A stretch of DNA of 64,000 nucleotides from Microcebus murinus (Eukaryota > Chordata > Mammalia > Primates > Cheirogaleidae): the NCBI RefSeq assembly GCF_040939455.1, contig NC_134119.1, positions 10,032,501 to 10,096,500 on the forward strand, written 5' to 3'. A model generated the notes under the pieces. It did no database searches. It was not told where the DNA came from and saw only the letters and a list, made by a program, of their open reading frames with translations. Positions 46,236 to 58,069 of this stretch are shown in pieces. The position numbers were made by a program, and so were the translations under genes. The stretch's first letter is position 1, and every line of letters starts with the position of its first letter.

Positions 46236-47005
46236 ACAGTTGAAAGCAACAGCTACTTTGGTCTCTCGTCTTCTCTAGAGGGGGGCTGCTCAAATACCCC
46301 CTTCACGTTTGGGGTTCATATCTAGCAAGGAACGTCATCTGCATGCACGTACCGAGGGCACCTTTACTCCTCATCCCAGCCCTGGGAGGTGGGTACCATC
46401 CCACTGTGCTTGCAGCATCACCTGCCCAAAGTGACAAGGCCACAAGGCCAACCTGGATCTGTCCGATTCTCCCCGACACAGCTCTTCTGTAATCTGCGCT
46501 GCTAGAACTTTTTAAGGTGGCATCCAGGGAAAGGAAGTCTGTGGCGTTTGCCTCAAGACCAACTTTCAGAGGGTCCCAGAGCACTCACAGCCAACTGAGC
46601 CAAAAGGCAAAAGCAGCCCTTTTTGAGCATCTTGCAAAAAGCACCTTTTACCTTCAAACCCACAAAAAAGGATCAGATATTGTAAGTACTCGATCTTTTT
46701 AGCTGGCTTCCTCTTTAAAACAGCTTTCCAGCCCTGTAGAGCCACAGCACCTGGGAGATTTGGGAGTAATTGCTATTTTTTAAAGTCTTAATATTGTTCA
46801 AACTGCCTCCCACTCCTTCAACCCCAGGGAGACATGGCCCCACCCCACCCCACCACGGCCCTGCGCTTGGACTGCCTTCCTGGGAATTTTCTAGGCCTCC
46901 TTCCAGTGCCTGGAACCGGCAGCACCATATGGGCAGGTATGCCAAGCCCAGACAGGGCACTGCATGGGGCCCGGCCACGGGAGTCACCTACGTTTCAATG
47001 TCCTT

Positions 47006-47021
47006 GGTCTCCCTCTGGTGG
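47006..47021 (-). promoter_or_regulatory. CTCF-like motif (minus)
   Basis: GGTCTCCCTCTGGTGG matches the reverse CTCF core with two mismatches, about 0.75 kb past the NFATC2 poly(A) site. Confidence 0.25.
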
Positions 47022-48834
47022 CTGAGACCAGCTGGTCCCCATTCCTCCCCCTCAGATGCCCCAAAGAGTTCCAGAACCCGCACCTATAAGGGTCCAGGCC
47101 AGTCTCTACAACAGCGTCCTGGAGGGCAAGTTGCCCCTGGCGACTGGTGCAGCATTTTGATCTTGATTTTCGTGGGATCGTGTGAGATCGGGCCACTAGA
47201 ATGGTACTACCATGCTGCCCCAGGGATGACTCAAATCGCTTATGTGGACAGGAGCCCCATGAAGAAATGTCTTCCCAGGGCCACACACCCTAGGGGCAAC
47301 TCTGTCCCCTTAAGATGTTTGCTGCAGCTTGTTTGGCTTAGTGTTAACTCACTCTCTAGAAAACCTTGTACCACTTCTGAAGAGAGAACCAGAATCACTT
47401 AAGCAGAAGACAAGGACGAAACTGCACAGGCGTTCTAAAAGATCACTCGGTTCTACATTTGCATGTGAGCCTCACTTGTTAGACACGAATCGGGCCTTTC
47501 CCCGATGGAAAATGAGGACAATAGTTCCGGCCTCACAAGCATGGAGGGCTTGACGAATATTAGCTATTGATCCAATATCCCCATCATTTAACAGGTTCCA
47601 GATTCACCCAAGGCTTACTCTTGAGCCCCTCTTGGGACCTCATTTTCCCAATATCTGGAAGAAAGCATTTAGAGCTCTGACAACGGGGTTTGAATTTTCC
47701 CAACTAGATTATTAAAGAAACTTGAGTTTATCCAATTTTCAAAACCTGAGGCACAAAGGGACACCCGAGGGCGAGTTTGTGCATCTGAGAACATTCCTTG
47801 CTCCACACAGCCACACGGTGTGGTCTCGTGCTAAGGAGAAAAGAATACTGGTCTACTAACAGGTTGGAATTAAGTCACCAGGAACAAACTAGCAATGCTG
47901 ACTCCGATACAACCTCTTTCTTTGGCTTCATAAACCGGAAGGAAACCGATTTCTTGGCAGGACCGGGTTGGGTATAAAACAACGCAGAGGACATGGGGGC
48001 GTCACATCCACGCATCATTCACAAGACCGTCCCAGGATGAAAGTGAAGTCGTGTCTTTGGAGGAGCCCCGGGAACTGTGACGAGGTATATGGGACATGTT
48101 TGCTATAAACCCCGTGACATTTTTGTGGTGCAAAAATGGGCTCCTTACTCTCAACGGTCTCTTGCCCCGCCCTCCTGGTGAAATCCAGATGTTTGGAAAA
48201 CGGCGTTATCACCAGAGACGGGAAAGCCTGCCGCGCCTGCGCCGGGCAGCCAGGAGCTCCTCGCCGGCTGCAGGTTTCAGGCTCTGAAGCTTTGATTGGA
48301 CCGAAGACACAGAGTACAACACAAGACGATACAGTTCCGTCTGATTCCCCAGGGCTGTACTTCTTACAGCAGTGGTCCTTAGGTCCTTTTTTTTTTAAGG
48401 TGGAGGGGGGACACCCCAGCCTTCCAGGGGATATGGACAAAACCCCCCCAAACACATTGCCAGCCGTTGCTGCTGCTTCTCAAAGCGCCAGAGACCTGTG
48501 CGCCTTTCTCCACTTCACTCTGACCGCCGTGAGGCATGTCAGCTCACCGTGCCCCCAAATTTCCCAAATCCCAGTCTCCTGTCCCCGCCCGCTCCCAACA
48601 CGCGCCCCGCCTTCCCCGTCAGCTCAGGGCAACAGCCTGTAAGCAGCTGCTTAGTCAGAACCCTGGGACCCTCCCTGTCCCCATTTCCCTCTCATCAGAA
48701 GTCCTGGAGGGAGGGTCCCTTTCCAAAGCCCATCCTCCTTCCACGCACACGGGGCCACCCTCGCCTTCTGCCCGGATGGCCGGCCGAGTGGCCCCTCGCC
48801 CACACCGCGGCCAGCCTGCGGGCGAAGGAGCCCC

Positions 48835-49300
48835 AGACCCTCCTATGGCTCACCTGCTTAAAGCCCAACACGGCTTCTCTTTGCACTCAGAACGATCCTA
48901 ATTCCAGACAAGCTGCTCAGCGACCTTCCCCACCCACCACCAATCCACACTCACCTCCCGCCACGGCCTTGCTTCGTTCCTGGCCCACACCTCCGCATTG
49001 CCCGCCTCTGTGTCTCTTTTCCTAATACCTGAAGTCACCTGACTCTACTTCCCATGGACTGGCTCTTCCTCGCGTTTCAGCTCTCCAACCACGCGTGCTG
49101 TCCTCAGGGACCGCCAGGTGGCCCGTGGGATCTCCCCCCACCCGCCGCTCACACACTCCCCCGGCGCACGCAAATCCTCCCGTTTGGACGGCCACTGCTC
49201 ATCCGCTGTCCGTCACCCCAGTAAACTCCACCAGGGCAAGGACGGCCTCGTCTCCGCGCGATGCCGGTCTGCACACCCGCGTGCGGGGGCCCTCGGTACT
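48835..49300. repeat. L2-like LINE fragment
   Basis: TTCTCTTTGCACTCAGAACG, then CACGGCCTTGCTTCGTTCCT and GTAAACTCCACCAGGGCAAG follow the order of an L2 ORF2/3' region. Diverged, no reading frame. Confidence 0.5.
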
Positions 49301-49905
49301 GAGCAAACGCGCCCGGCTTCCCCGCCTGCAAGTGGCCCTGGGAACGATGGATCCACCAATTCAATGGATTCATTCCGATGGCACGTATGGAAAATTAATC
49401 ACTTTCAAACATCTAACACGTTTTGGAAAACCAAACAACTCACTTGAGAGAGACCTTCCTTCTGTCCCCAAACCATGGCTTGGTTTGTTCATTTCTAATT
49501 ACACGTGAGCGCATTCCAGCCTGTCTTCAGGAAGAGCCAGTTCCCTTTACTGCGGAGAGCCACAGAGACCAGACTCCCTGCAATCCCGGAGGCTGCCAGG
49601 CCAGAGTCACCTGCCTCCTGGCAGCCTGCAGTCACCTGTGGCCCTCCTGCTTGCAAAACGCTCGCTGCTGCGGCTCAACAGCTCCTCGGGGACAGGTGAG
49701 AAGAGGGCCAGCTGGCCAGCTGCCGTTTACGAGCCAACTGTGAAACGGGCCTCTCCGAGGAGCCCGTTTGACAAGGCGAATAATGGGGCCGTTTGCAGTG
49801 GAGCGAGGTGCGACCAGAGCCCGCCGCCTGCCACGCTAGACGGTGCTAACGCCCTGGCTGGGCGCCCTCCACCTGGGCCGCCCGGAGCCCGAGTTCGAGT
49901 TTCTC

Positions 49906-49920
49906 CCCCAGGTGGCGCCA
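49906..49920 (+). promoter_or_regulatory. CTCF-like motif (plus)
   Basis: CCCCCAGGTGGCGCC fits the CTCF core in all but one position. It lies in CpG-containing unique DNA. Confidence 0.4.
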
Positions 49921-50599
49921 ATAAGCCTGGGCGTCCTGTGCACGCCGCTGGCATCCCACGCAGACCCCGACCCCTGACCTGGGCTCCGGGATCCAGAGAC
50001 ACAAGAGCACAAATCCTTCCTGAAACCTGTCCCCGAGACCGGCACTGCCCAGGGTGGGGGTGTGGGGGGAGTCCGGACCTCCTCTGAGAGCCGCGCAGTG
50101 GGGGTCCCGGCCCCGCTGCTTCCGTCTCCCAGGGCTCAGGCCTCACCTCCAGGACGAGTCTCTCCTGCCACTACCCCGCGCGTCAGACTCAAGGCCCCCC
50201 GTTCCCCCCCTCTGAACCCCACGGGCTCTGGGCCCCCACTTTCCCCCTCCCCTCAAGGCCCATCATCACGAAACCCTCACGGGCCCAATCCCCCTCCCAA
50301 GCCCCCCACGGGGCCCGGCTGTTTTCATTTTAGCCGAAACCCACCGTGACCCCGAGGCCCTGCTTCCCTTGCAGACCGTGTGACAGCTGTCACGAACGCA
50401 GTGACTTGAAGCAGCGCGCAGTCACCACCTCACCGTCCTGGAGTCAGAAATCCACAGTGGGTCACTCGGGGCTGGGTTCCGTCCCGGGGAGAAGCCTTTC
50501 CCGTCCATTTCCCGGCTCCTCTGGAAATAAATACACCTGCCCGCGGTCCTTCACGCCCGGCCCTCCCTCCTCCTCCTCTGCCGGACTCTCGTGCCGCCT

Positions 50600-50762
50600 C
50601 CTAAGGGCCCCGTGATTTCATTGAGCACACCTGGACAACCCATCACACCTGCGATCAGTAGTCACACCTGCAAGGTCCTTTTTGTTGTGTACGATGACAT
50701 GTGCACAGGTTCCGGGATTAGGGCGCGGCATCTTTGGGGGGCCCTGGTCCTGCCCGCCATAC
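50600..50762 (-). mobile_element. MLT1-type LTR fragment, inverted
   Basis: GGGCCCCGTGATTTCATTGA, ATGTGCACAGGTTCCGGGAT and TAGGGCGCGGCATCTTTGGG are the reverse of an MLT1-class LTR 5' half. Truncated. Confidence 0.6.
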
Positions 50763-51074
50763 CCTCCCAGGAGCTACCACGGCGCCCCGAGGGGCAGGCG
50801 CCTCCTTGCTCCCTTTGCCACTTGTGGCTGTTCTTCCTGAGCCATCGTCCTCATTTCTTGGTGACCGTCACTCCCGGGACAGGGCACTTTACCCAGCCGC
50901 TCTGCTATCTTAATGCTTGTTGATTTCTTCATCCATCAGGGGATCCCTCTTCCCGCATCCCAGCTTCTCAGTTTCCTAAATTCCTCTCCCCTGTGACCTG
51001 CCCTCCTGCTCCAGCTATCACCCCCCCCACCCTAGGGGCTCGCACTTGCTGGTGGCCGTCTGTCTAAATTCCCC

Positions 51075-51220
51075 GCAGGGCTGTTAAAACACCAATCACA
51101 GGCCCCACCCCAGAGTTTCCGAGGCAGCAGGTCTGGGGAGGGGCCTGGGAATCTGCATTTCTAACCAGGCCCAAATGACGCTCACACTACCAGTCTGCCT
51201 GCTTTGAGAACCACCGCCCT
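51075..51220. mobile_element. MER5A-like hAT-Charlie nonautonomous element
   Basis: GGCCCCACCCCAGAGTTTCC, then GGCAGCAGGTCTGGGGAGGG, AATCTGCATTTCTAACCAGG and GCTTTGAGAACCACCGCCCT: diagnostic MER5A words in the correct order and spacing. Confidence 0.85.
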
Positions 51221-51970
51221 AGACCTTGCACTTATACATCTCTGCAGCTCCCCCCACCCCCCATCTTCTCAATCCCGAGCCCCCCCCCGCCCCCATCTTA
51301 GACACTGTCTTCTCTCTCGAGCACTGGCTCCTACAATCCCACATCCTGCCTGAGGCCACTGTGCCCCCACTCTGCCGCCTTGCTGCTATGGCCTTGCCCC
51401 AAGCTGTTCCCTTCTCGCCCATTCCCAGCTCAATCCCAGGGCCGGGCACTGTCACCTCGCCCAAGCCGGCTAGATCCCACACCGTTCCCTCTCCGTCCGC
51501 ACCTGCGGCAGCTCTGCGTGGCCACAGAGGAGCACGGGCACGCTCTCCTCCCACGGGTGCTGCACCTCCTCCCTCCTCCCTCTGCTTGGGTGCCCTGCGC
51601 CACCCCTGCTGTCTCCTGCCGGCCTTGTTCCTGCTTCCGGGGGAAGCAGAGCCAGAGAAGATCCCACAGGGACTGGCGGTGCGGCAGGTGGCAGGCATGG
51701 CGACACTTGGGGAACAAGTGGGGACACGTCGCAAGCCGTTTTCCCTGGAATGCCTGGCCGCAGCCCGCCTTCCGGTAAGCCCCCCTGCATGGCCTGGGGG
51801 TCGTGGGGGTGTGTGAGGAGACTCGAGCTTTCCCCTGCGATTTACCCAGCCAGAAGCCAGATCAGAACTCAGTCACCCACCCCTCTGGGGTCAAGGCCAG
51901 AGCAAAAGAGCGAGCCGGCCCACGGCAGCGGGCGGGGCGCGGGGCCAGGAAAGGCGGGGTCCTGAGCGTG

Positions 51971-52384
51971 GTGTGGCCCTGAGGGTGTCCGTGTCCTAAT
52001 CCCCAGAACCCGTGAATATGTCCCCTTACAAGGCAAAGGGGTTTTGCAGGTGTGGTTAAGAGCTCTGAGATGGGGACATTGTCCCGGATCAACCAGGGGG
52101 ACCAATGTAGTCACAGGGGCCCCGTAGGAGGGAGGCTCGGAGTCAGAGGAGGAGGGTGACGACAGGCAAAGAGGGCAGAGTGACGTGCTCCAAAGGGACT
52201 CAGGCCGCCGCTAGAAGCTGGAAAAGGCCAGAACCAGATTCTCCCTAGGCCACCCAGGAAGGCAGCCTGCTGACATCTTATTTCAGGACGTGTGACCTCC
52301 GGAATCGTAAGATGCTAAGCTTGCGTTGTACGAAGCCACTAAGTTTGTGGCATGTTGTCACGGCAACAAGAGGGAACTAATGCA
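51971..52384 (+). mobile_element. MLT1-type MaLR LTR, nearly complete
   Basis: GTCCTAATCCCCAGAACCCG, GGGTTTTGCAGGTGTGGTTA, GCTAGAAGCTGGAAAAGGCC, TGACCTCCGGAATCGTAAGA and GCCACTAAGTTTGTGGCATG in consensus order. Solo LTR, about 410 bp. Confidence 0.8.
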
Positions 52385-53110
52385 AATGGTCGTGTGTTTC
52401 TTCCACCTACCTGCCAGGTGGGCGCCAGCCCTGGTCGGCCCCTCCACAGGGCTCTGCGGCACACGGCTGTCCTGGCTCCACCTTTCCAAATAGGGAATGC
52501 AGGTTCCGAGCGGCGACGAGACTTCCAGGGTCGCACGGTGGGTGGCCGAGCCAGGCGGCAAGCCCAGGCCCCCTTCATTCGGATGCCACCAACCTTCCTC
52601 GCACCGAGCCCCACTGCTTCCCTGGTGCCCTCACCCCTCGGGCTTCAGCGTCCCCGTTTGCCACACGAATAGACTGGACTGTGTCAGCCCTCCCACCGAA
52701 CGCGTGTTTAGTGAGTCGTTAGCAAGTGTTGGGGGAAAACGTTGGGGGGAGTAGGTGTGTGACACAGTGTCTTCAGAGGTACCAAGTTCAAGGTTGGAGC
52801 CTTTTTTTGCTTTTCGCGTCAGAGCCCCCGAGACGCTGAAGAGCACCGCGATGACCTAGAGCAGGCGGTGTGGGCGCCGTTTCCCAAACCGATTGGCCCA
52901 CGGGACCACCTTGAGCAGAACCTTGCTCAGGACTGATGCTGGGGGCACCACACTCTGGGAGGCTGCACCAGAGGACCCTGAGGGTCTCCACTCATGTACG
53001 AGGCACCAGGACTCCATGAGGTGCAGCCCGTGGGCAGGTCTGGGACTCGCCCATCACTGTGCTCACCAGGCAGGCCTGGACCTCGAGTGCCTGCGGGAGC
53101 AGCCCTCCTT

Positions 53111-53556
53111 GTTAGCCTCCTGCCGCCGCGGTGACACGTTGCCACAAACTCTTGGCTCAAAGCGACAGTTATTATCTCACAGTTGTAGAAGTCAGCAGTC
53201 TCACTGGGCTAAAGTCACGGTGCCAGCAGGCCGTGTTCCTTCTGGGGGCTCTGGGGGGGGGGGTGTCTGTTTTCTTGCCTTTTCTGGCCTCGAGGGGCGC
53301 CCGCAGTCCTGGGCTTGCAGCCCCTCCCTCCCCAGCTCCGCCCAGCGATGCCGGCCCAGCCCTTCTCACGCTGCCCCCCCCCCCGCCACTTCTAGGGCCC
53401 CTGTGGTTGCACTGGACCCACCTGGCTAACGTGCCCTCCCACCGTCCGTCCGTCAGCTGTCAGCAGCCTCAAGTCCCCCTGGCCACGCTGCACAAAGTCA
53501 CAGGTTCGGTGACGGGACGTGGGCATCTTGGGGGGCCGTCATGCTGCCACCCAGAA
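53111..53556 (-). mobile_element. MLT1-type MaLR LTR, nearly complete, inverted
   Basis: CGTTGCCACAAACTCTTGGC, TCTCACTGGGCTAAAGTCAC, CAGGCCGTGTTCCTTCTGGG and GACGTGGGCATCTTGGGGGG are in reverse consensus order. A G-run and a C-run lie inside. Confidence 0.78.
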
Positions 53557-53639
53557 CTCCTCTGCTTAGCTCTGAGCCCCGCGCAGCTGCAGTCCCCTCT
53601 GCCTGCTGGTGATGCCTGCACTGCGGCTCTGCGGGCGGG

Positions 53640-53780
53640 CTGGCCATCGCCGCCGCGCCACAGGAAGCCGAGGCTTGGCGGGGTGAGGTCACCTTCCCGA
53701 GGCCACCCGGCGGGTAAGGCGCCAAGCAGGGCTTCACGCCCAGGTCCACCTGTGTGCCTCGAAAGCCATGTGTCTCAGCC
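53640..53780 (-). repeat. MIR-like fragment
   Basis: GAAGCCGAGGCTTGGCGGGG, then TGAGGTCACCTTCCCGAGGC and AGCAGGGCTTCACGCCCAGG, a GC-rich diverged reverse MIR. Confidence 0.5.
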
Positions 53781-53904
53781 ATCACGGGGACTCTGTCACC
53801 CACCACGGGCCACCCGTCCCTGTGGAGCCCCCGGCTGCTTCCTGCGGAGGAACAGCTGAGACAGGCGGTGACCCGGCGGGCGGGGGTGGCTGGCGGTGCC
53901 CCTT

Positions 53905-54120
53905 GGAGGGTTTATGACGTGCCTGGCGCCACGCCATGCCCTTCCAGCCACCCTGTGCCCGGCCCCGTGGCCTCCCTGCAAGGTGGGTCTCCCCTCCTCC
54001 TTTCTCAGGTGAGTGGGGCGCTCGGGGGAGACACGTGCTGACGGCCACGCAGCGGTGAGCTGGGGGAGTGAGGACTGAACCCCGGTCTCTGCACCCAAAG
54101 TGGCTGCGCCCAAACCCCTA
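53905..54120 (-). repeat. MIR-like fragment
   Basis: TTTATGACGTGCCTGGCGCC, then a diverged core, GACGGCCACGCAGCGGTGAG and GAGGACTGAACCCCGGTCTC. Reverse MIR, GC-shifted. Confidence 0.5.
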
Positions 54121-54655
54121 CCCTTGCCCCCAGCAGGGATCACGTGGCTCCGGGGCGCTGCCCGGGAGGCTCAGGGATCTTGGGGGGTCACGGTGCCCAC
54201 ACGCACGCAGGGACTTCCTTGTCTGCCAGGCGAGAACTCGGAGGAGGACCAGGCGGGACAAACCGCTCGAGGAGGTTTATTTTGGGGAGTCTTAGAAAGT
54301 GACTCTGGCCAAGAACACCAGCGTGAGAAGGTCGTTTTCTCCACGAAAACTGTCACGAGCCTTCGAAATCCGACTCCCTTCCTCGGCCAGGTGGAGGGAG
54401 GTGGCCCTGTCTGCGCCACCTGGCCCCCAGAAGGCCCCCGAGCGGGCGTAGCCGTCCTGCCGCCATTTTCAGAATCGCTCATGTGCCGCTGTGACGCCAG
54501 ACCCTTTCCGTCCTCGGGAGCTCTCGCGCAGGAACATCTGGATGTGAAGGGCGCCGGGTGCAGTGCGGGCAGAGATCTGGCTCCCTCACGCCCACGCCCA
54601 GCCTCCTTCTAACTGAGAAGCGTTTCCCCGCGGGAGGACAAAGGCGTGGAGACCC

Positions 54656-54670
54656 ACTGCCCCCTAGAGG
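54656..54670 (-). promoter_or_regulatory. CTCF-like motif (minus)
   Basis: ACTGCCCCCTAGAGG matches the reverse CTCF core with one mismatch. It is opposite in orientation to the motif at 49906, 4.7 kb away. Confidence 0.35.
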
Positions 54671-55199
54671 AACCGATCCCCGAGGCCCAGCCGGGACGCC
54701 CCGCTCTGGGGCCGGGTTCCCCCTGCACCCCTACAAGACCCGCTTCCTGGACCTCCCCTGACCTCAGCCCCCAAGCCGCAGGAGCCCCCGGCCCCCCACG
54801 GACCGGAGCGCAGGACCTCGGCTGCTCGCTCCATCCAAACAACAGCGCTCGCCACGGGAACCTCCGCCAGGGTCCCCGATGACTCTCAAAGCCACAAGTC
54901 CTGAAGATACTAGGGTGCCCCCTGCCCCCAATGCGGTCCAAAACCAACCCAACGCTGAGCTGTGAAATCAGAGCAAGGAAGGACAGGGCACTTTAGAATT
55001 CTGTGTGACGACTGCTCTGATGTCATTTTTATGGAAATAAATATCCTTCGAATTGTTAACAAGAACGTCTGGGTGCTCCTCTCTGCCAGAACATTCAAGA
55101 ACTCTTTCACGGCGCTGGCTCTTGCTTCTCGAGCAGGCGTCGCACACCCGAGGTCCCGAGATCCCGAGCTCCCTCCCCGAGTCCTCGGGCCGACCTGAA

Positions 55200-55345
55200 G
55201 GTGCGCTGCTGCCGCCCTCACCCTCACATGCAAGGAAACTGAGGCACAGAGAGATCAAGCTACTTGCCCAAGGTCACGCAGCTGAGAAGTGAAGACTGGG
55301 CGACTCAAACACGGGCAGTCTGGTCGTTAACCGTTAGGCCATATG
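55200..55345 (-). repeat. MIR SINE
   Basis: GCAAGGAAACTGAGGCACAG, then GCTACTTGCCCAAGGTCACG and CTGGTCGTTAACCGTTAGGC: reverse MIR reaching its tRNA-like 5' end. Confidence 0.8.
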
Positions 55346-55559
55346 TCTCCGTTTCTGATTTGGGAGACCCAGAGGAACCCATCTCTGGGGTCAGGGAGTT
55401 GGAGCAAAGGGAAGTCATGCTTCTCCTGCCTCCTCCGAGTCTCGACTCTGCCCACACTTCCCTCCGCATCTACGTGGTCCCGCCCCACCCTCTCCCACCT
55501 GCTGGCCACAACAGCCCCCTCCGGCCCCTTTGAGACAGCCACGCTTCCCAAGGGCACAC

Positions 55560-55880
55560 TTTAGCCTGTGGCCTCCCCGCGTAAACCTTTAGGAAACCTA
55601 GGACACAGTCTCAGAGCTCAGCCCTCGTCACTTCCTCCAGGAAGCCCTCCTGACTTCACCCGTCTTCCCCCTTAGCACTTCTCGTCCCAGAACTCGCTGC
55701 AGTTGTGGCTTCTCATTGGCTGTGTGATCGCATGGCCTGTCTCCCCACTGCTGGACGCTGACCCCAGCAAGGCAGGGACTCTGCTTGGGCTGCTGCTGTG
55801 TCCCCAGGCCCCCACCTCGACCTTGAGCACACACACCGCCAAGCACAGAGCAGGCACTTAACTACTGACTAAGTGAACAC
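55560..55880 (+). repeat. L2 LINE 3' end
   Basis: CACTTCCTCCAGGAAGCCCT, AGCAAGGCAGGGACTCTGCT, GCTGTGTCCCCAGGCCCCCA and AGCACAGAGCAGGCACTTAA lead directly into the TGAATGAATG-type L2 tail. Confidence 0.8.
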
Positions 55881-55921
55881 ATGAATGAATGAATGAATGA
55901 ATGAATGAATGAATGAATGAA
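55881..55921 (+). repeat. (ATGA)n microsatellite
   Basis: About ten perfect ATGA units, grown from the short tetramer tail at the L2 3' end. Likely length-polymorphic. Confidence 0.97.
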
Positions 55922-57090
55922 AGCAAAACGCACCAGGGGCTCCCAGGAGGGAGAGATGCCATCTCAGTAGGGCAGGGAGGGGAACTCAGGTGACTTCGTG
56001 GAAGAAGGGGCACTGGAGCCAGAGTTTAGACACACGGAGAACGGAGGGTGGAGGGCAACGGGAGGGCTGCACCCCTGGGGAGCCGCCCCACCAAGGCGCG
56101 AGGCCCTGGTCCCGGTCTGCCGAGCTCCGGGTCGGCACTGAGAGGCGCTCCCGCCACACCACGTGGCTCCCAGGCCTTCGAGGGTCACACCCCCAGCCCG
56201 GCTCCCTGCCGGTCCCTCTCCCTCGGCCATGCCCCACCTGACACTATGCTGCCCCCCAAAGCACCCCTCTCCCCCACCGTGCACCCCCCCCACAGCGCCC
56301 CCCACCCCCTCGCTCTACCAAAGGCTGCGACCGGTGACCCGCAGGCTGGCCTTGGCTCACGCACACGTGGTTTTGTCAGCACAGTATTTTTTCCTTCTTT
56401 TAAAAAAACATTTGAAATTCAGCAATCTTCACCAAAACATTTAGATTTCCATTTTCTTCTGAAGAGCTAGATGATCTGGCCGCACAGCCCTCCTGCCACC
56501 CGCCAGTTGGAGCCGGGTATGACTGCCCCTTTGATGGGGGCGTGTGTCGGCGACTGGCCGCTGCCCGCCCCTCCACCCCCTCATTCACCCTCGCCACCTG
56601 CCCAGGCCCGGGGGCAGCCCCGCGCGGGACCGCCCCACACACGGTGGAACACGCCGCGTCTGTGCGAGCCCGCGCTGGGCCCTGGTGCGCAGAGAACACA
56701 GAACGCAGAAGGGACGGTCCCATGGCTGGTCCTTGGCAGCAAATGGGACTCAGCTGACCGGGGGCACCTGCAGGGAGGCCCTCCTGACTCCCTGGTTAGA
56801 GCTGGGCCACCCCACGCCGCCCCGACCTAGTGCCGTCACCCTCAATTGTCCCCCTCGCGGCGCTGCCGGAGCGTGTGATGGAGTTCCTGTTGTCCTTGGA
56901 TCTCCTCCTCCACCAGCGCAAAGTCGGCCCGCGGGGGCGGCACTGCTGGGATGGGGCCGGCATCGCCAGCCCAGGCGAGCCGGGAACACGCGGGTGTCCC
57001 GGCAACAGGCGTGCGATGCTCGGATGAGCGAGCGAAGCCGCGCGCTTCTGTTCCCTAGGAGCGCCCGCTCCGTGGGGGACAGACTTTATC

Positions 57091-57285
57091 GGCTGTAGTG
57101 GGTCGAATGGCGACGACCCCCACCCTGCCCCACCAAAGGCAAATCCACTAGGAACCTGCATGCGACCCAAGAAAGGGTCTTTGCAGATGTGATTTAGCTA
57201 AAGATCTCCAGTGAGATCGCCCTGGATTATCCGGGTAGGCCCTAAACCCAGCGAGCGCGCTCCCGTAAGAGACCTGTTTTCCCTT
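57091..57285 (+). mobile_element. MLT1-type LTR fragment
   Basis: GTAGTGGGTCGAATGGC at the start, then GGGTCTTTGCAGATGTGATT and CGCCCTGGATTATCCGGGTA. Truncated after about 190 bp. Confidence 0.65.
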
Positions 57286-57804
57286 CCCTCACTCTGGCCA
57301 GCGGAGCCACTCGCTTCCCCAGACGCACGGGCACCCTGTCCCTTCTGTGTGAAGTCCCCCTGCCACACCCGGGGAGCGTCCCTGATCCCCCGGTGGATCC
57401 CCCTCCGGTTCTCTGTCTTAAGGTGGAGGGTGTTCTCGCCTCCTGGCCTCGTCTCCTCCAGCCGCCTGCGGGCTCCCCGGGAAGGGGACACTCTGTGCCT
57501 CTCCTGTCCCTGCACTCTGGTGGGCACACGGCAGTGGTGTAGCGACCGATGAAAACAGGCGGTGACGTGCTTGGCAAGCCGCAGCTCTCAGCTGCCCTCC
57601 ACCCCGTGCAGCCAGCCGCCGCCTCCTGCTGCCAGTTCCCTGTGACCCCTGACCTCTGACCCCTCTCACATCCAGCTCACAACCTCTGACCTTCTCATTC
57701 CATCCTCTCCGGGGTCACACCTCCTGCCTTGGGGCTAAGCAGCCCTCCACGCTGGGGCTCCACACTTGTAACGAGACCTCTGACTGCGCCAGAGGTCAGT
57801 GGGG

Positions 57805-58010
57805 GATGGCCGAGTGGGTCAAGGGCGCGACCTCGCGGCCGACCTTCCCTGCTCCTGCCTGGTCTCTGGCAACACCACTCGGACCTCCAATGCCGATGAC
57901 ACCTGCCTGGCAGGACTGTGTAGGAATGAAATGAGGGCACCTCATGTGGCTTCCTTAGAAACCGTGAGGTGGGGAGCAAGTCCTCGGCAACAGCGGCTAG
58001 TGTTGGGATG
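57805..58010 (+). repeat. MIR SINE with recognisable tRNA-like head
   Basis: GATGGCCGAGTGGGTCAAGG retains an A-box-like start. Then come CACCTGCCTGGCAGGACTGT, GTAGGAATGAAATGAGGGCA and GCGGCTAGTGTTGGGATGAT in MIR order. It does not fold as a tRNA. Confidence 0.55.
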
Positions 58011-58069
58011 ATGATGACAACCATGACAGTGGGGACAGTCAGCGCCACGTGCCGCGCTGGCCCCGGGCC

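Larger units (their letters stand above)
41899..46255 (+). other. NFATC2: NFATC2 3' UTR
   Basis: About 4.35 kb of AT-richer, repeat-poor sequence from the TAG to an AATAAA at 46230-46235 plus about 20 nt. The length is in keeping with the long NFATC2 mRNA. Possible earlier poly(A) signals are AATAAA at 43592-43597 and 43995-44000. The UTR has two exact Pumilio elements, a C14 run and A/T-rich stretches including TATTTAT near 44566. I recognise no transposable element in it, which contrasts with the flanking introns. Confidence 0.88.

Noticed and set aside
46770..47402. 210-codon plus-strand frame just past the NFATC2 poly(A) site
   Set aside because: No domain or family resemblance. An independent gene here would need its own evidence, which the sequence does not give.
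51226..51816. 196-codon plus-strand frame
   Set aside because: Proline-rich translation in C-rich DNA next to a MER5A copy. No family resemblance.
53131..53859. 242-codon plus-strand frame
   Set aside because: Most of it overlaps an inverted MLT1-type LTR and a MIR-like piece, so it is not a gene.
57805..57880. tRNA-like start with GATGGCCGAGTGGGTCAAGG (A-box-like)
   Set aside because: No matching B box at the right spacing and no acceptor-stem pairing. MIR elements have tRNA-derived heads and the rest of the sequence follows MIR.
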